A DNA stretch of 64,000 nt from Teredinibacter purpureus (GTDB taxonomy: Bacteria; Pseudomonadota; Gammaproteobacteria; Pseudomonadales; Cellvibrionaceae). Position 1 is the first letter of the stretch. Each line of letters starts with the position of its first letter. The translations under genes were made by a program, and so were the position numbers. The notes under the pieces are model-generated. The model worked only from the letters and a program-made list of their open reading frames with translations, ran no database searches and was not told the origin of the DNA. The stretch lies in the NCBI RefSeq assembly GCF_014217335.1, contig NZ_CP060092.1:327501-391500 (forward strand), read 5' to 3'. Below, in pieces: positions 18,845 to 28,596 of the stretch.

Positions 18845-20739
18845 TGCTCTATCTGTCCCCGCTGCGAAAGCGTTTGTGCGGCACCAATGGGGTACTGGCG
18901 AAAAAATTCATCGAACAGCAGACGCGCGATAGGGGCTGCTGCACTGGAGCCATGCTCACCATTTTCGACAATTATCGCCGTTGCTATTTGAGGGTTATTA
19001 ACGGGGGCAAAACCAATATACAGGGCGTGATCCCAGTTACGCTCGTCCAATTTCTCTGCATCGTACTCAGCATCTTGCGCAATACCCACTACCTGCGCGG
19101 TGCCGGTTTTACCGGCCATACGATATTGTGCACCCCATCCTATTCGACTTGCCGTACCCCGTGGGCTATGTACCACCCCTTCCATTGCCGACATTACGAA
19201 ATCCCAATAATCTTCATCCACCTCGACAATATCTTCTACTGTCATTTCGGTTTCAACATCGCCAATTTTCTTCACTAAGCGTGGCTGAATATGAATACCA
19301 CGCGAGGCTAACGTAGCCGTCATTACGGCCAATTGCAGCGGTGTAGCCAATACATCGCCCTGCCCAATACTCACATTTAAACTATCGCCAGGAAACCAAT
19401 GCATACCGCGCGTTTTTTTCTTCCACTCTCTGGAAGGCCACAACCCTCGCCGCTCACTGGGTATCTTTAGGCCCGTGCGCTCCCCCAAACCGAATTGACT
19501 ACCAAATGAATGCATTCGATCAACGCCCATATGAAACGCCATGCCATAAAAGAATGTGTCGCACGATTCGATAATCGCCTGACGTAAATTAACACTTCGA
19601 CCATGTCCGCCTTTTTTCCAATCGCGATAGAAACGCTCGTCCGTTTCCAGTTGATAATAACCAGGGTCGTCAATATGCGTTTTAAAATCAATTACCTGAT
19701 GGTGTAATGCACCAAGGCCCAGCATGGGTTTGATTGTTGAGCCCGGAGGGTATTGGCCTTGAATCGTGCGATTAAACAGTGGTAAATCACGCGATTCGTT
19801 CAACGCGCGATAATCGGTATGGCTAATACCATTCACAAATAGATTTGGATCGTAGCCCGGCGCACTGACCATGGCCAATATTCCGCCGTTCGTGACATCG
19901 ATAGCGACTAAGGCACCACGCCTCCCATTCAAAGCAGAAGCTGCCGCCTGCTGAAGCCCTGAGTTTAAAAACAGCTGTAAATCTTGGCCTGGCACAGGGT
20001 CAACCGACTCGAGGTTTCTCAGTACACGACCATGCGCATTTGTCTCAATGTTTTCGCTACCCACTTCGCCCAACAAAATTTTTTCATAGGATTTTTCCAA
20101 TCCAATTTTACCCAGGCTGTGCGTGCCACTATAAAGGCGATAAGTTTCTTCATCGAAAGAGCGTAACTCCCGCTCGTTTATGCGGCCAACATAGCCAACC
20201 GTGTGCGCAAATAATGTGCCTTTTGGGTAGGCACGCGTAAGCTGCGCTTCAATTTCTACGCCCGTTAACCGAAACTCATCCACTGCAATTTTGGAAATCT
20301 CGTCTTCTGTCAGCCGATACCGCAAAGGCACAGCCTCAAATGGACGACGTCGCTGACGCAACAATTTGTAAAAATTGTCTCGATCGCTCTCTTGAATACT
20401 GATTATTTTGCCCAGTTCTGCAATGGTAGCCTCTAGGTCTATCGTGTGCTCTTTAACAATTGAAAGCGAAAAGGTAGGACGATTATCGGCGAGCATTTCA
20501 CCGTTAGTATCGTAAATTAAGCCACGATTGGGCGGGACGGGACGGACATGGATACGGTTACGATCAGATTGCGTAATATAGGCATCGTAATCAATCACTT
20601 GAAGCGTGTAGTAACGCGCGATTAGTGCGCCGAATAAAACCACGACAAGCAGAAAACTAATGGCGAGGCGAAACCCGAATACTCTTGCTTCGTAGTGATG
20701 ATCTTTGAAGTGGTGCAGCTCTTTTCCTGCCCATATCAT
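18841..20739 (-). CDS. mrdA: MrdA (PBP2), elongation-specific transpeptidase
   Basis: 632 aa class B penicillin-binding protein that cross-links peptidoglycan during cell elongation. It has one N-terminal membrane helix (about 20-40), a pedestal domain, and a transpeptidase domain with STIK (nucleophile Ser at about 333), SCD (the SxN equivalent) and KTG (about 540, AGKTGTAQV). A PGSTIKPM context and GQGDVLATPLQLA confirm the family. Start ATG at 20739; the ribosome-binding site is weak. It lies downstream of rlmH and couples to rodA. Confidence 0.97.
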   Translation of the reverse strand: MIWAGKELHHFKDHHYEARVFGFRLAISFLLVVVLFGALIARYYTLQVIDYDAYITQSDRNRIHVRPVPPNRGLIYDTNGEMLADNRPTFSLSIVKEHTIDLEATIAELGKIISIQESDRDNFYKLLRQRRRPFEAVPLRYRLTEDEISKIAVDEFRLTGVEIEAQLTRAYPKGTLFAHTVGYVGRINERELRSFDEETYRLYSGTHSLGKIGLEKSYEKILLGEVGSENIETNAHGRVLRNLESVDPVPGQDLQLFLNSGLQQAAASALNGRRGALVAIDVTNGGILAMVSAPGYDPNLFVNGISHTDYRALNESRDLPLFNRTIQGQYPPGSTIKPMLGLGALHHQVIDFKTHIDDPGYYQLETDERFYRDWKKGGHGRSVNLRQAIIESCDTFFYGMAFHMGVDRMHSFGSQFGLGERTGLKIPSERRGLWPSREWKKKTRGMHWFPGDSLNVSIGQGDVLATPLQLAVMTATLASRGIHIQPRLVKKIGDVETEMTVEDIVEVDEDYWDFVMSAMEGVVHSPRGTASRIGWGAQYRMAGKTGTAQVVGIAQDAEYDAEKLDERNWDHALYIGFAPVNNPQIATAIIVENGEHGSSAAAPIARLLFDEFFRQYPIGAAQTLSQRGQIEQ

Positions 20740-20794
20740 AAAATCGCGTGTCTACCTGTCTTGAATGATTAGATAGTGGATAGGCTGTAGTGCC

Positions 20795-21271
20795 TTATTT
20801 GTGGTACGGATGGTTTTGCAAAATAGTCCATGCGCGGTACAGCTGCTCCATTAACAACACCCTAACGAAAGGATGCGGTAGCGTTAACCCCGAGAGCGAC
20901 CACTTTTCGTGCGCTCGCTGCAACACTTTTTGTGTTAACCCGTCTGGGCCACCAATAATGAGACACGGATTAACACCTTCCATTTGCCAGCTGGCCATCT
21001 TCTGCGAAAGCTTTTCAGTGCTTAAGCCTTTTCCCAGAACATCTAGCGCAATAATGCACTTTTGCCCAGGTAGATTTTCGATAGCGGCGAGTATTTGCTC
21101 AGCTTCGGCATCTTTAACGGTTTGCTTACGGGTATTTTTAGAACGATTTGCGAGCGGAAGTTCCACAAGATTCGGTTCCATTTCCCTCGGCATACGCTTT
21201 GCGTATTCGGAATAGCCCTGCTGGACCCAGCTGGGCATTTTACTTCCAACGCTGATTAAATGGATTTTCAC
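20795..21271 (-). CDS. rlmH: RlmH, 23S rRNA pseudouridine-1915 N3-methyltransferase
   Basis: 158 aa SPOUT-family enzyme that methylates pseudouridine 1915 of helix 69 in assembled 70S ribosomes. Visible are the SAM-binding knot LIIGGPDGL, the segment [24 protein letters not shown] and the family C-terminus HPYHK. Start is GTG at 21271, giving MKIHLISVG, which matches homologues. It follows rsfS by 6 bases. Confidence 0.97.
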   Translation of the reverse strand: MKIHLISVGSKMPSWVQQGYSEYAKRMPREMEPNLVELPLANRSKNTRKQTVKDAEAEQILAAIENLPGQKCIIALDVLGKGLSTEKLSQKMASWQMEGVNPCLIIGGPDGLTQKVLQRAHEKWSLSGLTLPHPFVRVLLMEQLYRAWTILQNHPYHK

Positions 21272-21277
21272 CGACGA

Positions 21278-21625
21278 TTATTCTGGCTGGTTTTGACGGG
21301 ACGCAGGCTCTGTAGACCACAATTTTTCTAATTCGTAAAACGATCGCGTTTGCTCAAGCATCACGTGCACCACCATATCACCGAAGTCCACTAACACCCA
21401 TTCTCCGCCGTCTAGACCTTCAACACCTATTGGCTGAAAGCCATTTTTCTTTGCGTCTTCAACAACATTGCTCGCCAACGATTTCACATGGCGGTTGGAG
21501 GTGCCGGTAGCAATCACGAAAGTGTCCATTACGTTACTTAGCTTTGAAACGTCTAGGCTTTCAATTTTTTGCCCTTTTAAGTCTTCGAGGGCGGTCTGTA
21601 CGATGTCGGCTAATTCAGGTTGCAT
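21278..21625 (-). CDS. rsfS: RsfS, ribosome silencing factor
   Basis: 115 aa protein that binds ribosomal protein L14 on the 50S subunit and blocks subunit joining in stationary phase or starvation. Conserved features are LEDLKGQKIESLDVSKLS, MDTFVIATGTSNRHVKSLA, GVEGLDGGEWVLVDFGDMVVHVM and the C-terminal RSFYELEKLW. It lies between nadD and rlmH, the standard neighbourhood. The last residues after LW are variable. Confidence 0.96.
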   Translation of the reverse strand: MQPELADIVQTALEDLKGQKIESLDVSKLSNVMDTFVIATGTSNRHVKSLASNVVEDAKKNGFQPIGVEGLDGGEWVLVDFGDMVVHVMLEQTRSFYELEKLWSTEPASRQNQPE

Positions 21626-21675
21626 TCAAAATTCCAATAGTTTGTGCTCAATAAGTTGAGCGGTAGGGGACCCGC

Positions 21676-22335
21676 TTAACGCGAATAAAGCCCCTGTTCG
21701 TTGATATAGTGACGCACGTTAGAGGGAATATAAGCCTCTTCGGCGCCAGTCAATATGGCGTTACGCAACTGCGTAGACGAAATATTGTTAGCGGTAGTGG
21801 GTATAAAACTTACCCCCCCACACGCACTTTGCGAGAGTTGCTCGGCCCTGAGTTCTCGCGATGCAAGCCATTGCGATACCGCTGGAGGAAGTTCTGTATA
21901 ACCCGGCCTCTCCCATACGGCAAAATGAGTAAGAGATTCCAATTTCTGCCAATGGTACCAGCTTGGTAGCGTTTGCAAAGAATCCCAACCCATTAAAAAA
22001 ATGAGGCTGATGATATCACCATACTCTCGACGATAGCGTTGTAGGGTATCTACAGTATAGGAAGGTTTATTTTGCTCAAGTTCCCATGGGTCGATGGCCA
22101 AACGTGGGTAGTCGGCAATTGCCAGCGTCAACATCGCCAGCCGCTGAGCAGGCGTAGCCATAAGCGGCCCTTTATGCGGCGGAATATGACAGGGAAGCAA
22201 AAATACTTTAGCCGCACCTAATTGCTGTGCGGCTTCATCGGCAGCTTGCAAATGCCCCTTATGAACCGGGTCGAAACTACCGCCAAACACCACCAGTGGC
22301 CCAGATGAACCTAAAGCTAAGCCTGCATCAGGCAA
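21676..22335 (-). CDS. nadD: NadD, nicotinate-mononucleotide adenylyltransferase
   Basis: 219 aa enzyme that forms nicotinic acid adenine dinucleotide, a late step of NAD synthesis. It has the nucleotidyltransferase motif [12 protein letters not shown] near residue 18, [10 protein letters not shown], the domain [17 protein letters not shown], and the C-terminal ISSTQLR (ISSTxIR type). The start is TTG at 22335, inside the 3' end of proA, with GGAG seven bases upstream. This 8-base overlap implies coupling to proA. Confidence 0.95.
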   Translation of the reverse strand: MPDAGLALGSSGPLVVFGGSFDPVHKGHLQAADEAAQQLGAAKVFLLPCHIPPHKGPLMATPAQRLAMLTLAIADYPRLAIDPWELEQNKPSYTVDTLQRYRREYGDIISLIFLMGWDSLQTLPSWYHWQKLESLTHFAVWERPGYTELPPAVSQWLASRELRAEQLSQSACGGVSFIPTTANNISSTQLRNAILTGAEEAYIPSNVRHYINEQGLYSR

Positions 22336-23584
22336 GAATTTCTCCGTTGCCTAATACTATCCACTTTTGCGATGTTAACCCCTCCAAACCCACTGGCCCA
22401 CGGGCATGAATTTTGTCAGTAGAAATACCAATTTCTGCACCCAACCCATATTGAAAACCATCGGCAAAACGCGTCGAAGCGTTGATCATCACTGAGGCAG
22501 AATCGACACGGGTTAAAAAAGCGCGTGCCTTGGTGTAATTTTCGGTCACGATACTTTCTGTATGCGCTGAGCTGTACTCCGCAATATGGTCGATTGCCGC
22601 ATCCATTCCGGTCACGATACGAATGGACAGTACCGGCGCCAAGTATTCTGTCGCCCAATCTTCTACCGTAGCCGCAATTGCAGCCGGAAGAAGGCTACAA
22701 GTCTTTTCACAGCCGCGAAGCTCTACACCTTTTTCGGCATAAGCCTCGGCCAGTTTGGGCAAAATATTAGCGGCCACCGTCTCGCACACCAATAGTGTTT
22801 CCATTGCGTTACACACGCCGTAGCGATGGGTTTTGCTGTTCAGCGCTATGTTAAACGCTTTTTCCAGATCGGCTTCGTCATCGATATAGACATGGCAAAT
22901 ACCGTCCAAATGCTTGATAACGCTTACTTTAGCTTCTTTCGAAATACGCTCGATTAAACTCTTACCACCACGTGGCACAATCACATCAACAAACTGCGGC
23001 ATTGTAATCAGTTCGCCAACAGCGGCTCGATCCGCTGTTTCGATCACTTGGACGGCTGTCGCGGGCAAGCCAGCTTTTTCTAGGCCCGCGCTAATGCATT
23101 TTGCTATCGCTTGATTAGAATGAATGGCTTCGCTACCGCCACGTAAAATAGTGGCGTTACCCGATTTCAAACACAAGCTAGCGGCATCGATGGTCACATT
23201 TGGGCGAGATTCGTAAATAATACCCACAACGCCCAACGGCACGCGCATTTTGCCCACCTGTATACCAGAAGGCATATTTTTCAAATCGGTAATTTCACCA
23301 CAAGGGTCTGGCAGCGCGGAAACCTGTTGGAGGCCTTCGATCATGCCGTCTATTCTTGCCGGCGTAAGCTCTAAACGGTCCAATAACGCGGCATCTAAAC
23401 CATTAATGCGACCATTTTCCATATCACGTGTATTTTCTGCCACGATACTTTCGCGCTCAGCGTCTATTTCAACAGCAATAGCCTGTAATGCTGCGTTTTT
23501 AATACCTGAGTTCGCTGCCATCATCAATCGAGAGGCTTCCCGCGCCTGTCGACCCAATTGAGCCATGTAATCTTGTACACTCAT
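22328..23584 (-). CDS. proA: ProA, gamma-glutamyl phosphate reductase
   Basis: 418 aa NADPH-dependent reductase that makes glutamate-5-semialdehyde for proline synthesis. It has the aldehyde-dehydrogenase fold with [43 protein letters not shown], the catalytic Cys in [10 protein letters not shown], and [26 protein letters not shown] near the C-terminus. It is the first gene of the proA-nadD-rsfS-rlmH run. Upstream 23585-23798 is non-coding with no clear regulatory motif. Confidence 0.97.
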   Translation of the reverse strand: MSVQDYMAQLGRQAREASRLMMAANSGIKNAALQAIAVEIDAERESIVAENTRDMENGRINGLDAALLDRLELTPARIDGMIEGLQQVSALPDPCGEITDLKNMPSGIQVGKMRVPLGVVGIIYESRPNVTIDAASLCLKSGNATILRGGSEAIHSNQAIAKCISAGLEKAGLPATAVQVIETADRAAVGELITMPQFVDVIVPRGGKSLIERISKEAKVSVIKHLDGICHVYIDDEADLEKAFNIALNSKTHRYGVCNAMETLLVCETVAANILPKLAEAYAEKGVELRGCEKTCSLLPAAIAATVEDWATEYLAPVLSIRIVTGMDAAIDHIAEYSSAHTESIVTENYTKARAFLTRVDSASVMINASTRFADGFQYGLGAEIGISTDKIHARGPVGLEGLTSQKWIVLGNGEILA

Positions 23585-23798
23585 AAGAATTAAATATCTT
23601 GTTGGTTAACGATTAAGCGGGCCATTATACCTATGTTGCTCGGTATCAGGAAAACCAATGCGGCCTAATTCTCACCAAAATGCCTCGGTTTTGGGGCCGT
23701 ACGGTGGTTGTAATGGCAGCTTTGCCGTGATTCAAGGTTGTTGGGTGTCACTATTGTAGGAATGACGCACATATTGAGCCCGCAATGCGCGGTCGAAC

Positions 23799-24782
23799 TT
23801 AACCCGCACAGCCAACTGGCGCGACAGCTGAAAAATGTTTGCACGCAAAGTCTACGCGCTCGGCAATACTCATCCGTTCAGGGCGCACCAACTGCTCAAC
23901 GGCCGTCAAGCGCGGTACCAACCCTTGACCGTTCGCGATTTGAATCGATAACCCTGGCCGCGCATTCAGTTCAAGCAACGCTGGCCCACAAGTTTTATCG
24001 ACCACCAAGTCAACGCCTAAATAGCCCAAACCTGTCATGTCGGCACAGGCACAACCCAATTCTAAGAGCGCTCGCCAACACGGGATGTGAAGAGTAGAAA
24101 GGTTCAAATGAGTATCAGGGTGATGGGTCACACGCTTATCAGATTGCACCGCATGAACAGCCTTCCCCGTGGCAATATCAATGCCGACACCTACCGCGCC
24201 CTGATGTAAATTGGCCTTTCCTTGTGAGGCCGTGCACGCTAGGCGCATCATCGCCATTACAGGCACGCCACGAAACACGATTAGCCGTAAATCGGGAACC
24301 CCTTCATGTGAGAACGGGGCCATTTTATCATCCACTTCGATCAACGCTTCAATCAGGGCAACATCCACAGCACCGCCCAAGGAAAACAAGCCAGCTAAAA
24401 TATTGGAGATATGTCGCTGTAAATCCACCAACGATAATGTTTGACCGTTCGAACGAAAAAAAACGTTACCCTCACGGCGCTGAATAACCACAATACCCTT
24501 TCCACCGGAGCCCTTTGCAGGTTTTATACAAAACGAATCGTGCCCCAACAGTATTTTTTCAACCAATGACACATCATGCTGGTTGTCGACCACGCCCAGT
24601 AGCGCAGGTATGGCTACAGAATATTCTAGCGCTAATTGCTTGGTATTAAGTTTATTATCGACTAACGGAAATAAATTACGGTCGTTGTAACGAGAGATAT
24701 AACGGATGTTCCTACGATTCATGCCTAGCACACCACTTGCCTGCATGGCCTTCAACTGCCGGTACAAGGCGGCCAACATCAT
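23799..24782 (-). CDS. ATP-grasp alpha-L-glutamate ligase-like protein
   Basis: 327 aa ATP-grasp protein of the group annotated as RimK-related or alpha-L-glutamate ligase-like. Visible are CIKPAKGSGGKGIVVI (nucleotide-binding loop), VPDLRLIVFRGVPVMAMMRL, and GYLGVDLVVDKTCGPALLELNARPGLSIQIAN, which holds the metal-binding Glu and Asn. It probably ligates an amino acid to a protein or peptide, but the substrate is not known to me. It is the last gene of a three-gene operon and its ATG overlaps the stop of the 7TM gene (TAATG). The constant partnership with the next two genes suggests one envelope-related pathway. Confidence 0.9.
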   Translation of the reverse strand: MMLAALYRQLKAMQASGVLGMNRRNIRYISRYNDRNLFPLVDNKLNTKQLALEYSVAIPALLGVVDNQHDVSLVEKILLGHDSFCIKPAKGSGGKGIVVIQRREGNVFFRSNGQTLSLVDLQRHISNILAGLFSLGGAVDVALIEALIEVDDKMAPFSHEGVPDLRLIVFRGVPVMAMMRLACTASQGKANLHQGAVGVGIDIATGKAVHAVQSDKRVTHHPDTHLNLSTLHIPCWRALLELGCACADMTGLGYLGVDLVVDKTCGPALLELNARPGLSIQIANGQGLVPRLTAVEQLVRPERMSIAERVDFACKHFSAVAPVGCAG

Positions 24783-26314
24783 TATGTTTCCTTGCCTGAT
24801 GGGCTCGCAACGCTCAACGATCGAAAACGCCGGAATTCAAGTAGCCGATAACCCGTATAACTACCAAACATAATGACGAGCGCCATTATGACTAACTGCA
24901 AACCAATAAAATTGAACGTGAGGTGCCGTACAAACTCGTTAATCATTACGCTATATGCGCACAGCGCAACCACCAGAGAACCTCCTGTTTGAATAAACAC
25001 TTCTTTGGAGCCTTCTTCCTCCCATAGAATCGACATACGCTCTATGGTCCAACTTAATATGATCATGGGGAAGAACGTAATCTTTAATCCTTCACTTAAC
25101 CCAAGTTGAAACGACAAGACAGCAAAAATCGCAATGATAGAAATCACCGAAATTATGACCGCCGAAATACGTGAGACCAAGAGCAAGTTCAACCGCGAAA
25201 AGTAGCTGCGAATCATTAAACCTATACCCACAATGAGCACAAAACCCACAATGCCCGTGGACAAACTGGTTTGAATAAACGAGATAGCGATGAGTACAGG
25301 CATAAACGTTCCGGTTGTGCGCAAGCCAATAAAAATACGCATAAACACTACAACGAGAACACCCACAGGAATTAGGAAAATACCTTTAAATAGCGCCTGT
25401 TCTTCCACGGGCAAGCTATGGATAGAGAAATTGAGTAGGGCAACATTATGATTTTTAGTATCGGCCTGCACTTGCGCAACAGGCACCTCCTGCTCTATCA
25501 CCGAAAACAGTACGCGCGACTGTGAGCCACCCACAATATCGAGCAAAGCGCCCGATTGATATTCCCACAGTAATTGATTTTTAAAGCGACCTTGCCGGCC
25601 ACTCTCGGGGTCAAACAAACGGTATTCTTCGCCATCATACACTTGCAATAACGTGTTCAACGGTTGCCGGCGGCGCCCATCTTCTAGCGTTAAACTCAAC
25701 ACTTCACGCACGGGCACTTCTGCATGCTGAAGCAGCGAGACCAACCACGTCGTTCGACGTTGTTTTTGCGCCAAAAACTGCGCGCTTTGCGCCTGTCGAT
25801 TGAACTCATGAATTAACTCGCGGGTAAGAGTGTAGTTATCTGCTGAGCGACTCAGCGCACTACTGAGCAATTCCAACGCCGACGTTTCATGAGGGCCATC
25901 CCCAAGCAAGTGATTGTTCGGCGATTTAAACGGCACCGATCCACCAACAGTGAGTGACTCGTCGAACTGCATATCAACACGGTAGTAGAGTGTTTGACGC
26001 CCCCAAGCCGAGCGTATCGACCATTCCGCTCGCCGCTCATCGTCTTGCCCCACGAACGCTAAACCATAGCCCGGGCTAGCCGTGTGTTCAGCAATACGCT
26101 CATATCGAGATTGAGTATCGGGTATGGCCAACGAAACTTTAACAGGCTCACCACGGGCCATGAATTCGACTTTTGCTTCCACCGACCACACTTGGCGCTT
26201 TTCCCCTGGCAACCAAGGTACATCCAGCATTTGATGCCGGTACCATGTCAAAAGACTACCCACCACCAACAATAGAAGGACGATCGTAAAAACAGACGTA
26301 CGCGGTCGACTCAC
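24782..26314 (-). CDS. Inactive transglutaminase fused to 7TM domain
   Basis: 510 aa inner-membrane protein. One N-terminal helix (about 8-24) precedes a periplasmic transglutaminase-like domain, which in this family is considered inactive. A C-terminal block of about seven hydrophobic helices begins near residue 310 (GIFLIPVGVLVVVFMRIFIGLRTTGTFMPVLIA...). The TxTFMPVLIA and PMIILSWTIERMSILWEEEG segments are family hallmarks. The function is unknown; it may recognise peptides in the periplasm and signal or transport through the 7TM part. It sits between the retropepsin-like lipoprotein (27 bases upstream) and the ATP-grasp gene. Confidence 0.88.
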   Translation of the reverse strand: MSRPRTSVFTIVLLLLVVGSLLTWYRHQMLDVPWLPGEKRQVWSVEAKVEFMARGEPVKVSLAIPDTQSRYERIAEHTASPGYGLAFVGQDDERRAEWSIRSAWGRQTLYYRVDMQFDESLTVGGSVPFKSPNNHLLGDGPHETSALELLSSALSRSADNYTLTRELIHEFNRQAQSAQFLAQKQRRTTWLVSLLQHAEVPVREVLSLTLEDGRRRQPLNTLLQVYDGEEYRLFDPESGRQGRFKNQLLWEYQSGALLDIVGGSQSRVLFSVIEQEVPVAQVQADTKNHNVALLNFSIHSLPVEEQALFKGIFLIPVGVLVVVFMRIFIGLRTTGTFMPVLIAISFIQTSLSTGIVGFVLIVGIGLMIRSYFSRLNLLLVSRISAVIISVISIIAIFAVLSFQLGLSEGLKITFFPMIILSWTIERMSILWEEEGSKEVFIQTGGSLVVALCAYSVMINEFVRHLTFNFIGLQLVIMALVIMFGSYTGYRLLEFRRFRSLSVASPSGKET

Positions 26315-26341
26315 GGCTTTTATCCACAGAGTAAGGTTACG

Positions 26342-27136
26342 TTAGGGGGTTAGTAGCTCTACTTTTGGCTGCGTAAATTTGCGTGCGACATCCACTATCG
26401 CGATATCACGCAGGAAATTACGCCCCAATAGAACGGGGTAAAGCATGCTGTCACGGTCAGTAAGGTTAAATTCAACCTCTTCGTTAATCTCGCCCACGCG
26501 CGCCATAAGCTTAACGACAGGTCGCTTGTCTAACACTTCCACGGAAGATTGGCGTATTTTTTTATAACGAAGTAAGGGCGTTTCGAAAGACAGTGTTGGC
26601 TCTTGACCGGGAATACGAAAACGAACCCATTTATCACCATTACGCTCAAACGGCTGAATATCCGTTGCACTTAAAGACGAACTGGATGCCCCTGTATCAA
26701 TACGTGCTTTAAAACGCGCGCCGGCCAAATCGAGCCAAACCCATTCAACTCGCCCAACCACCACTTTACCCTGAGCAGGCATCTCGGGTTGAATGTGTTC
26801 ACTTTCGATCGAGGTTAAGACGGGCTCAGCCCAATGAGTCTCGGGCGCGAAAGGTTCATCTCGACTCGTGACAACGGTATGAATATCGTTTAATTGCGCC
26901 TGTAAATCACCCAGCTGCGCCATTAAATCCTCTTGCGCTAGGGCTAATGTTTGCAGCTGAATGCGCTGGGATTCCAGCAGCGCTAGCTGCTCCTGCAACG
27001 TTTTTTGCTCGAGCGGTATTTTAGACGGGGGAAACAGGTGCCCGCAGCTGGCCAGTAATAAAACCGACAATAACAACAAAAGAGCTGGTATAACTCGACT
27101 CATAAGGTTTAATAAGCTCATTGTGGCAGCACTCAT
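26342..27136 (-). CDS. Retropepsin-like aspartic protease lipoprotein
   Basis: 264 aa. The N-terminal signal ends in LLLASC, a lipobox with Cys near residue 31, followed by a coiled-coil stretch (about 43-88) and a C-terminal domain annotated in relatives as an ATP-dependent zinc protease but resembling retropepsins. The active-site motif RIDTGASSSSL (Asp near 146) is intact, and PVLLGRNFLRDIAIVDV matches the second family block. It probably acts as a dimer in the periplasm or on a membrane. I chose the ATG at 27136; in-frame TTG at 27154 and ATG at 27121 also exist. It is first in the operon with the 7TM and ATP-grasp genes. Confidence 0.87.
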   Translation of the reverse strand: MSAATMSLLNLMSRVIPALLLLLSVLLLASCGHLFPPSKIPLEQKTLQEQLALLESQRIQLQTLALAQEDLMAQLGDLQAQLNDIHTVVTSRDEPFAPETHWAEPVLTSIESEHIQPEMPAQGKVVVGRVEWVWLDLAGARFKARIDTGASSSSLSATDIQPFERNGDKWVRFRIPGQEPTLSFETPLLRYKKIRQSSVEVLDKRPVVKLMARVGEINEEVEFNLTDRDSMLYPVLLGRNFLRDIAIVDVARKFTQPKVELLTP

Positions 27137-27266
27137 GTGCGGCTCTTTGTGCAAGTCTTCCTATAACTATTGTTACAATGTCGCGCATTATTGGGCCGCT
27201 ATCTTAGCAGCGTCTATTTATATTACTGAGAAAAACACCTCACACCCAGAGATTCAGGAGCCCACT

Positions 27267-27923
27267 TTGGCAATTACCGCAATTATCTTCGATCATGATG
27301 GCACCCTCGTAGACTCAGAGGGAATTCACTGCTCAATTTGGCAAGACCTATTAAAAGAAGACCACGGAATTTCATTCAGCAAACAAGAATACCTCGCTCA
27401 TCACTGTGGTGTACCCACACTCACGAACGCCGAAGTCATCGTACAACAATATTCACTCAACCTGAATCCAGAACAATTGTACGAGATCAACCGAAAGCGA
27501 TTAGCCGTGTGGCTGGAGCATAATTCTTTCCCATTAATGCCGAATGCACGCGCCGCTCTAGACAAATGCCGACAAGCCGGCTTAAAAATGGGAATGGCAA
27601 CAGGCGCCAGCCGATCGGAAGCGGGAGGCTCAATTGCCTCGCACCAGCTAGCAGAGTATTTCTCCGTTGTCACCACCCGTGATGATGTCACTAACACCAA
27701 GCCCGCGGCCGATACCTACAAGCAAACCGCCCAGCAGCTTGGGGTGAAACCTGAGCATTGCATCGCCATAGAAGATAGCAGTACCGGCGTTCAATCGGCT
27801 GTTGCCGCCGGCATAGCCTGTATCGCTGTAGAAAACGAATTTTCAGACAGCCAAGATCTCTCCAAGGCCCGCTGGCAAGTGGCCAACTTAATGGAAGCGG
27901 TGGACCTCGCACTTTCATTATGA
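27267..27923 (+). CDS. HAD-superfamily phosphatase (beta-phosphoglucomutase-like)
   Basis: 218 aa HAD subfamily IA hydrolase. Motif I is FDHDGTLVDSEG, motif II ATGASRS, motif III around TKPAADTY, and motif IV IEDSSTGVQSAVAAG; a helical cap lies between I and II. The substrate is probably a small phosphorylated metabolite. The best start is a TTG at 27267 with AGGAG six bases upstream; the frame extends upstream to 26961 only as an overlap with the divergent retropepsin gene. The second residue of the DxD motif follows His (FDHDG), a known variant. Confidence 0.88.
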   Translation: MAITAIIFDHDGTLVDSEGIHCSIWQDLLKEDHGISFSKQEYLAHHCGVPTLTNAEVIVQQYSLNLNPEQLYEINRKRLAVWLEHNSFPLMPNARAALDKCRQAGLKMGMATGASRSEAGGSIASHQLAEYFSVVTTRDDVTNTKPAADTYKQTAQQLGVKPEHCIAIEDSSTGVQSAVAAGIACIAVENEFSDSQDLSKARWQVANLMEAVDLALSL

Positions 27924-27997
27924 AGCTATAACAGTTCAGCACCAGTTCAGCCAGCAAAGCGTAACCTTTGTGTGTCTACTACCAAAGGAGGTCTGAC

Positions 27998-28576
27998 ATG
28001 AATCGCCCGAACTCAATACTGACCCTATTAACCCTAAGTATTTGCCTGCTTAGCCCTGCCACCTTAGCCGGCAATAATCGCAATACGATCCGCCACGTAG
28101 ACTACGGCATAGTCATTGCGGCCACCCCGTTATACGAAACCGTCGAACGTTCAGTTCCTGTTGAGCGCTGTTGGACAGAACGCGTTCGTGAAGAAACACC
28201 GGTCTATCACACCAAGCAGGGGCCAAAGCGCGATTCAACCACGAGCATGATCGTAGGCAGCCTTATCGGTGGTGCTTTCGGCAACGCCGTTGGCGCGGGC
28301 GACGAAAACAAAAAAGTGGGGACAGTTGTAGGAGCCGTACTTGGCGCCTCAATAGGGCGAGATATTGGCCGGCAACAAAGAGTTTACTCCCACACCACCG
28401 TTAACTATCGCGATGTTGAGCAATGTGACGTTCAGGCCCAGATCCATAGTGAGAGAATCACAACCGGCTACACTGTAACCTACCGTTACCATGGTGAAAC
28501 CTATACAACCCGCACTCGTAGGGACCCCGGTAAAAAGTTAAAAATTGCCGTGAGCATACAACCCCTCGAACACTAA
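27998..28576 (+). CDS. Glycine-zipper 2TM surface protein
   Basis: 192 aa exported protein with a signal peptide (ILTLLTLSICLLSPATLAG). The centre has a glycine-zipper motif (MIVGSLIGGAFGNAVGAGDENKK followed by VGTVVGAVLGASIG, about 85-125) as in the Rickettsia 17 kDa surface antigen/SlyB family. The rest is Arg/Tyr/Glu-rich without recognised domains. Start ATG at 27998 follows AAAGGAGGT. These proteins usually sit in the outer membrane and affect envelope integrity. It precedes a PepSY protein and a two-component system, possibly in one transcript. Confidence 0.88.
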   Translation: MNRPNSILTLLTLSICLLSPATLAGNNRNTIRHVDYGIVIAATPLYETVERSVPVERCWTERVREETPVYHTKQGPKRDSTTSMIVGSLIGGAFGNAVGAGDENKKVGTVVGAVLGASIGRDIGRQQRVYSHTTVNYRDVEQCDVQAQIHSERITTGYTVTYRYHGETYTTRTRRDPGKKLKIAVSIQPLEH

Positions 28577-28596
28577 ACCCGAAAGGAGCGAGTGAA

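Noticed and set aside
23738..24097. 119-codon plus-strand frame opposite the ATP-grasp gene
   Set aside because: Antisense to a conserved gene and without recognisable domains.
26961..27266. N-terminal extension of the HAD frame
   Set aside because: Lies inside the divergent retropepsin gene; the TTG at 27267 has a proper AGGAG.
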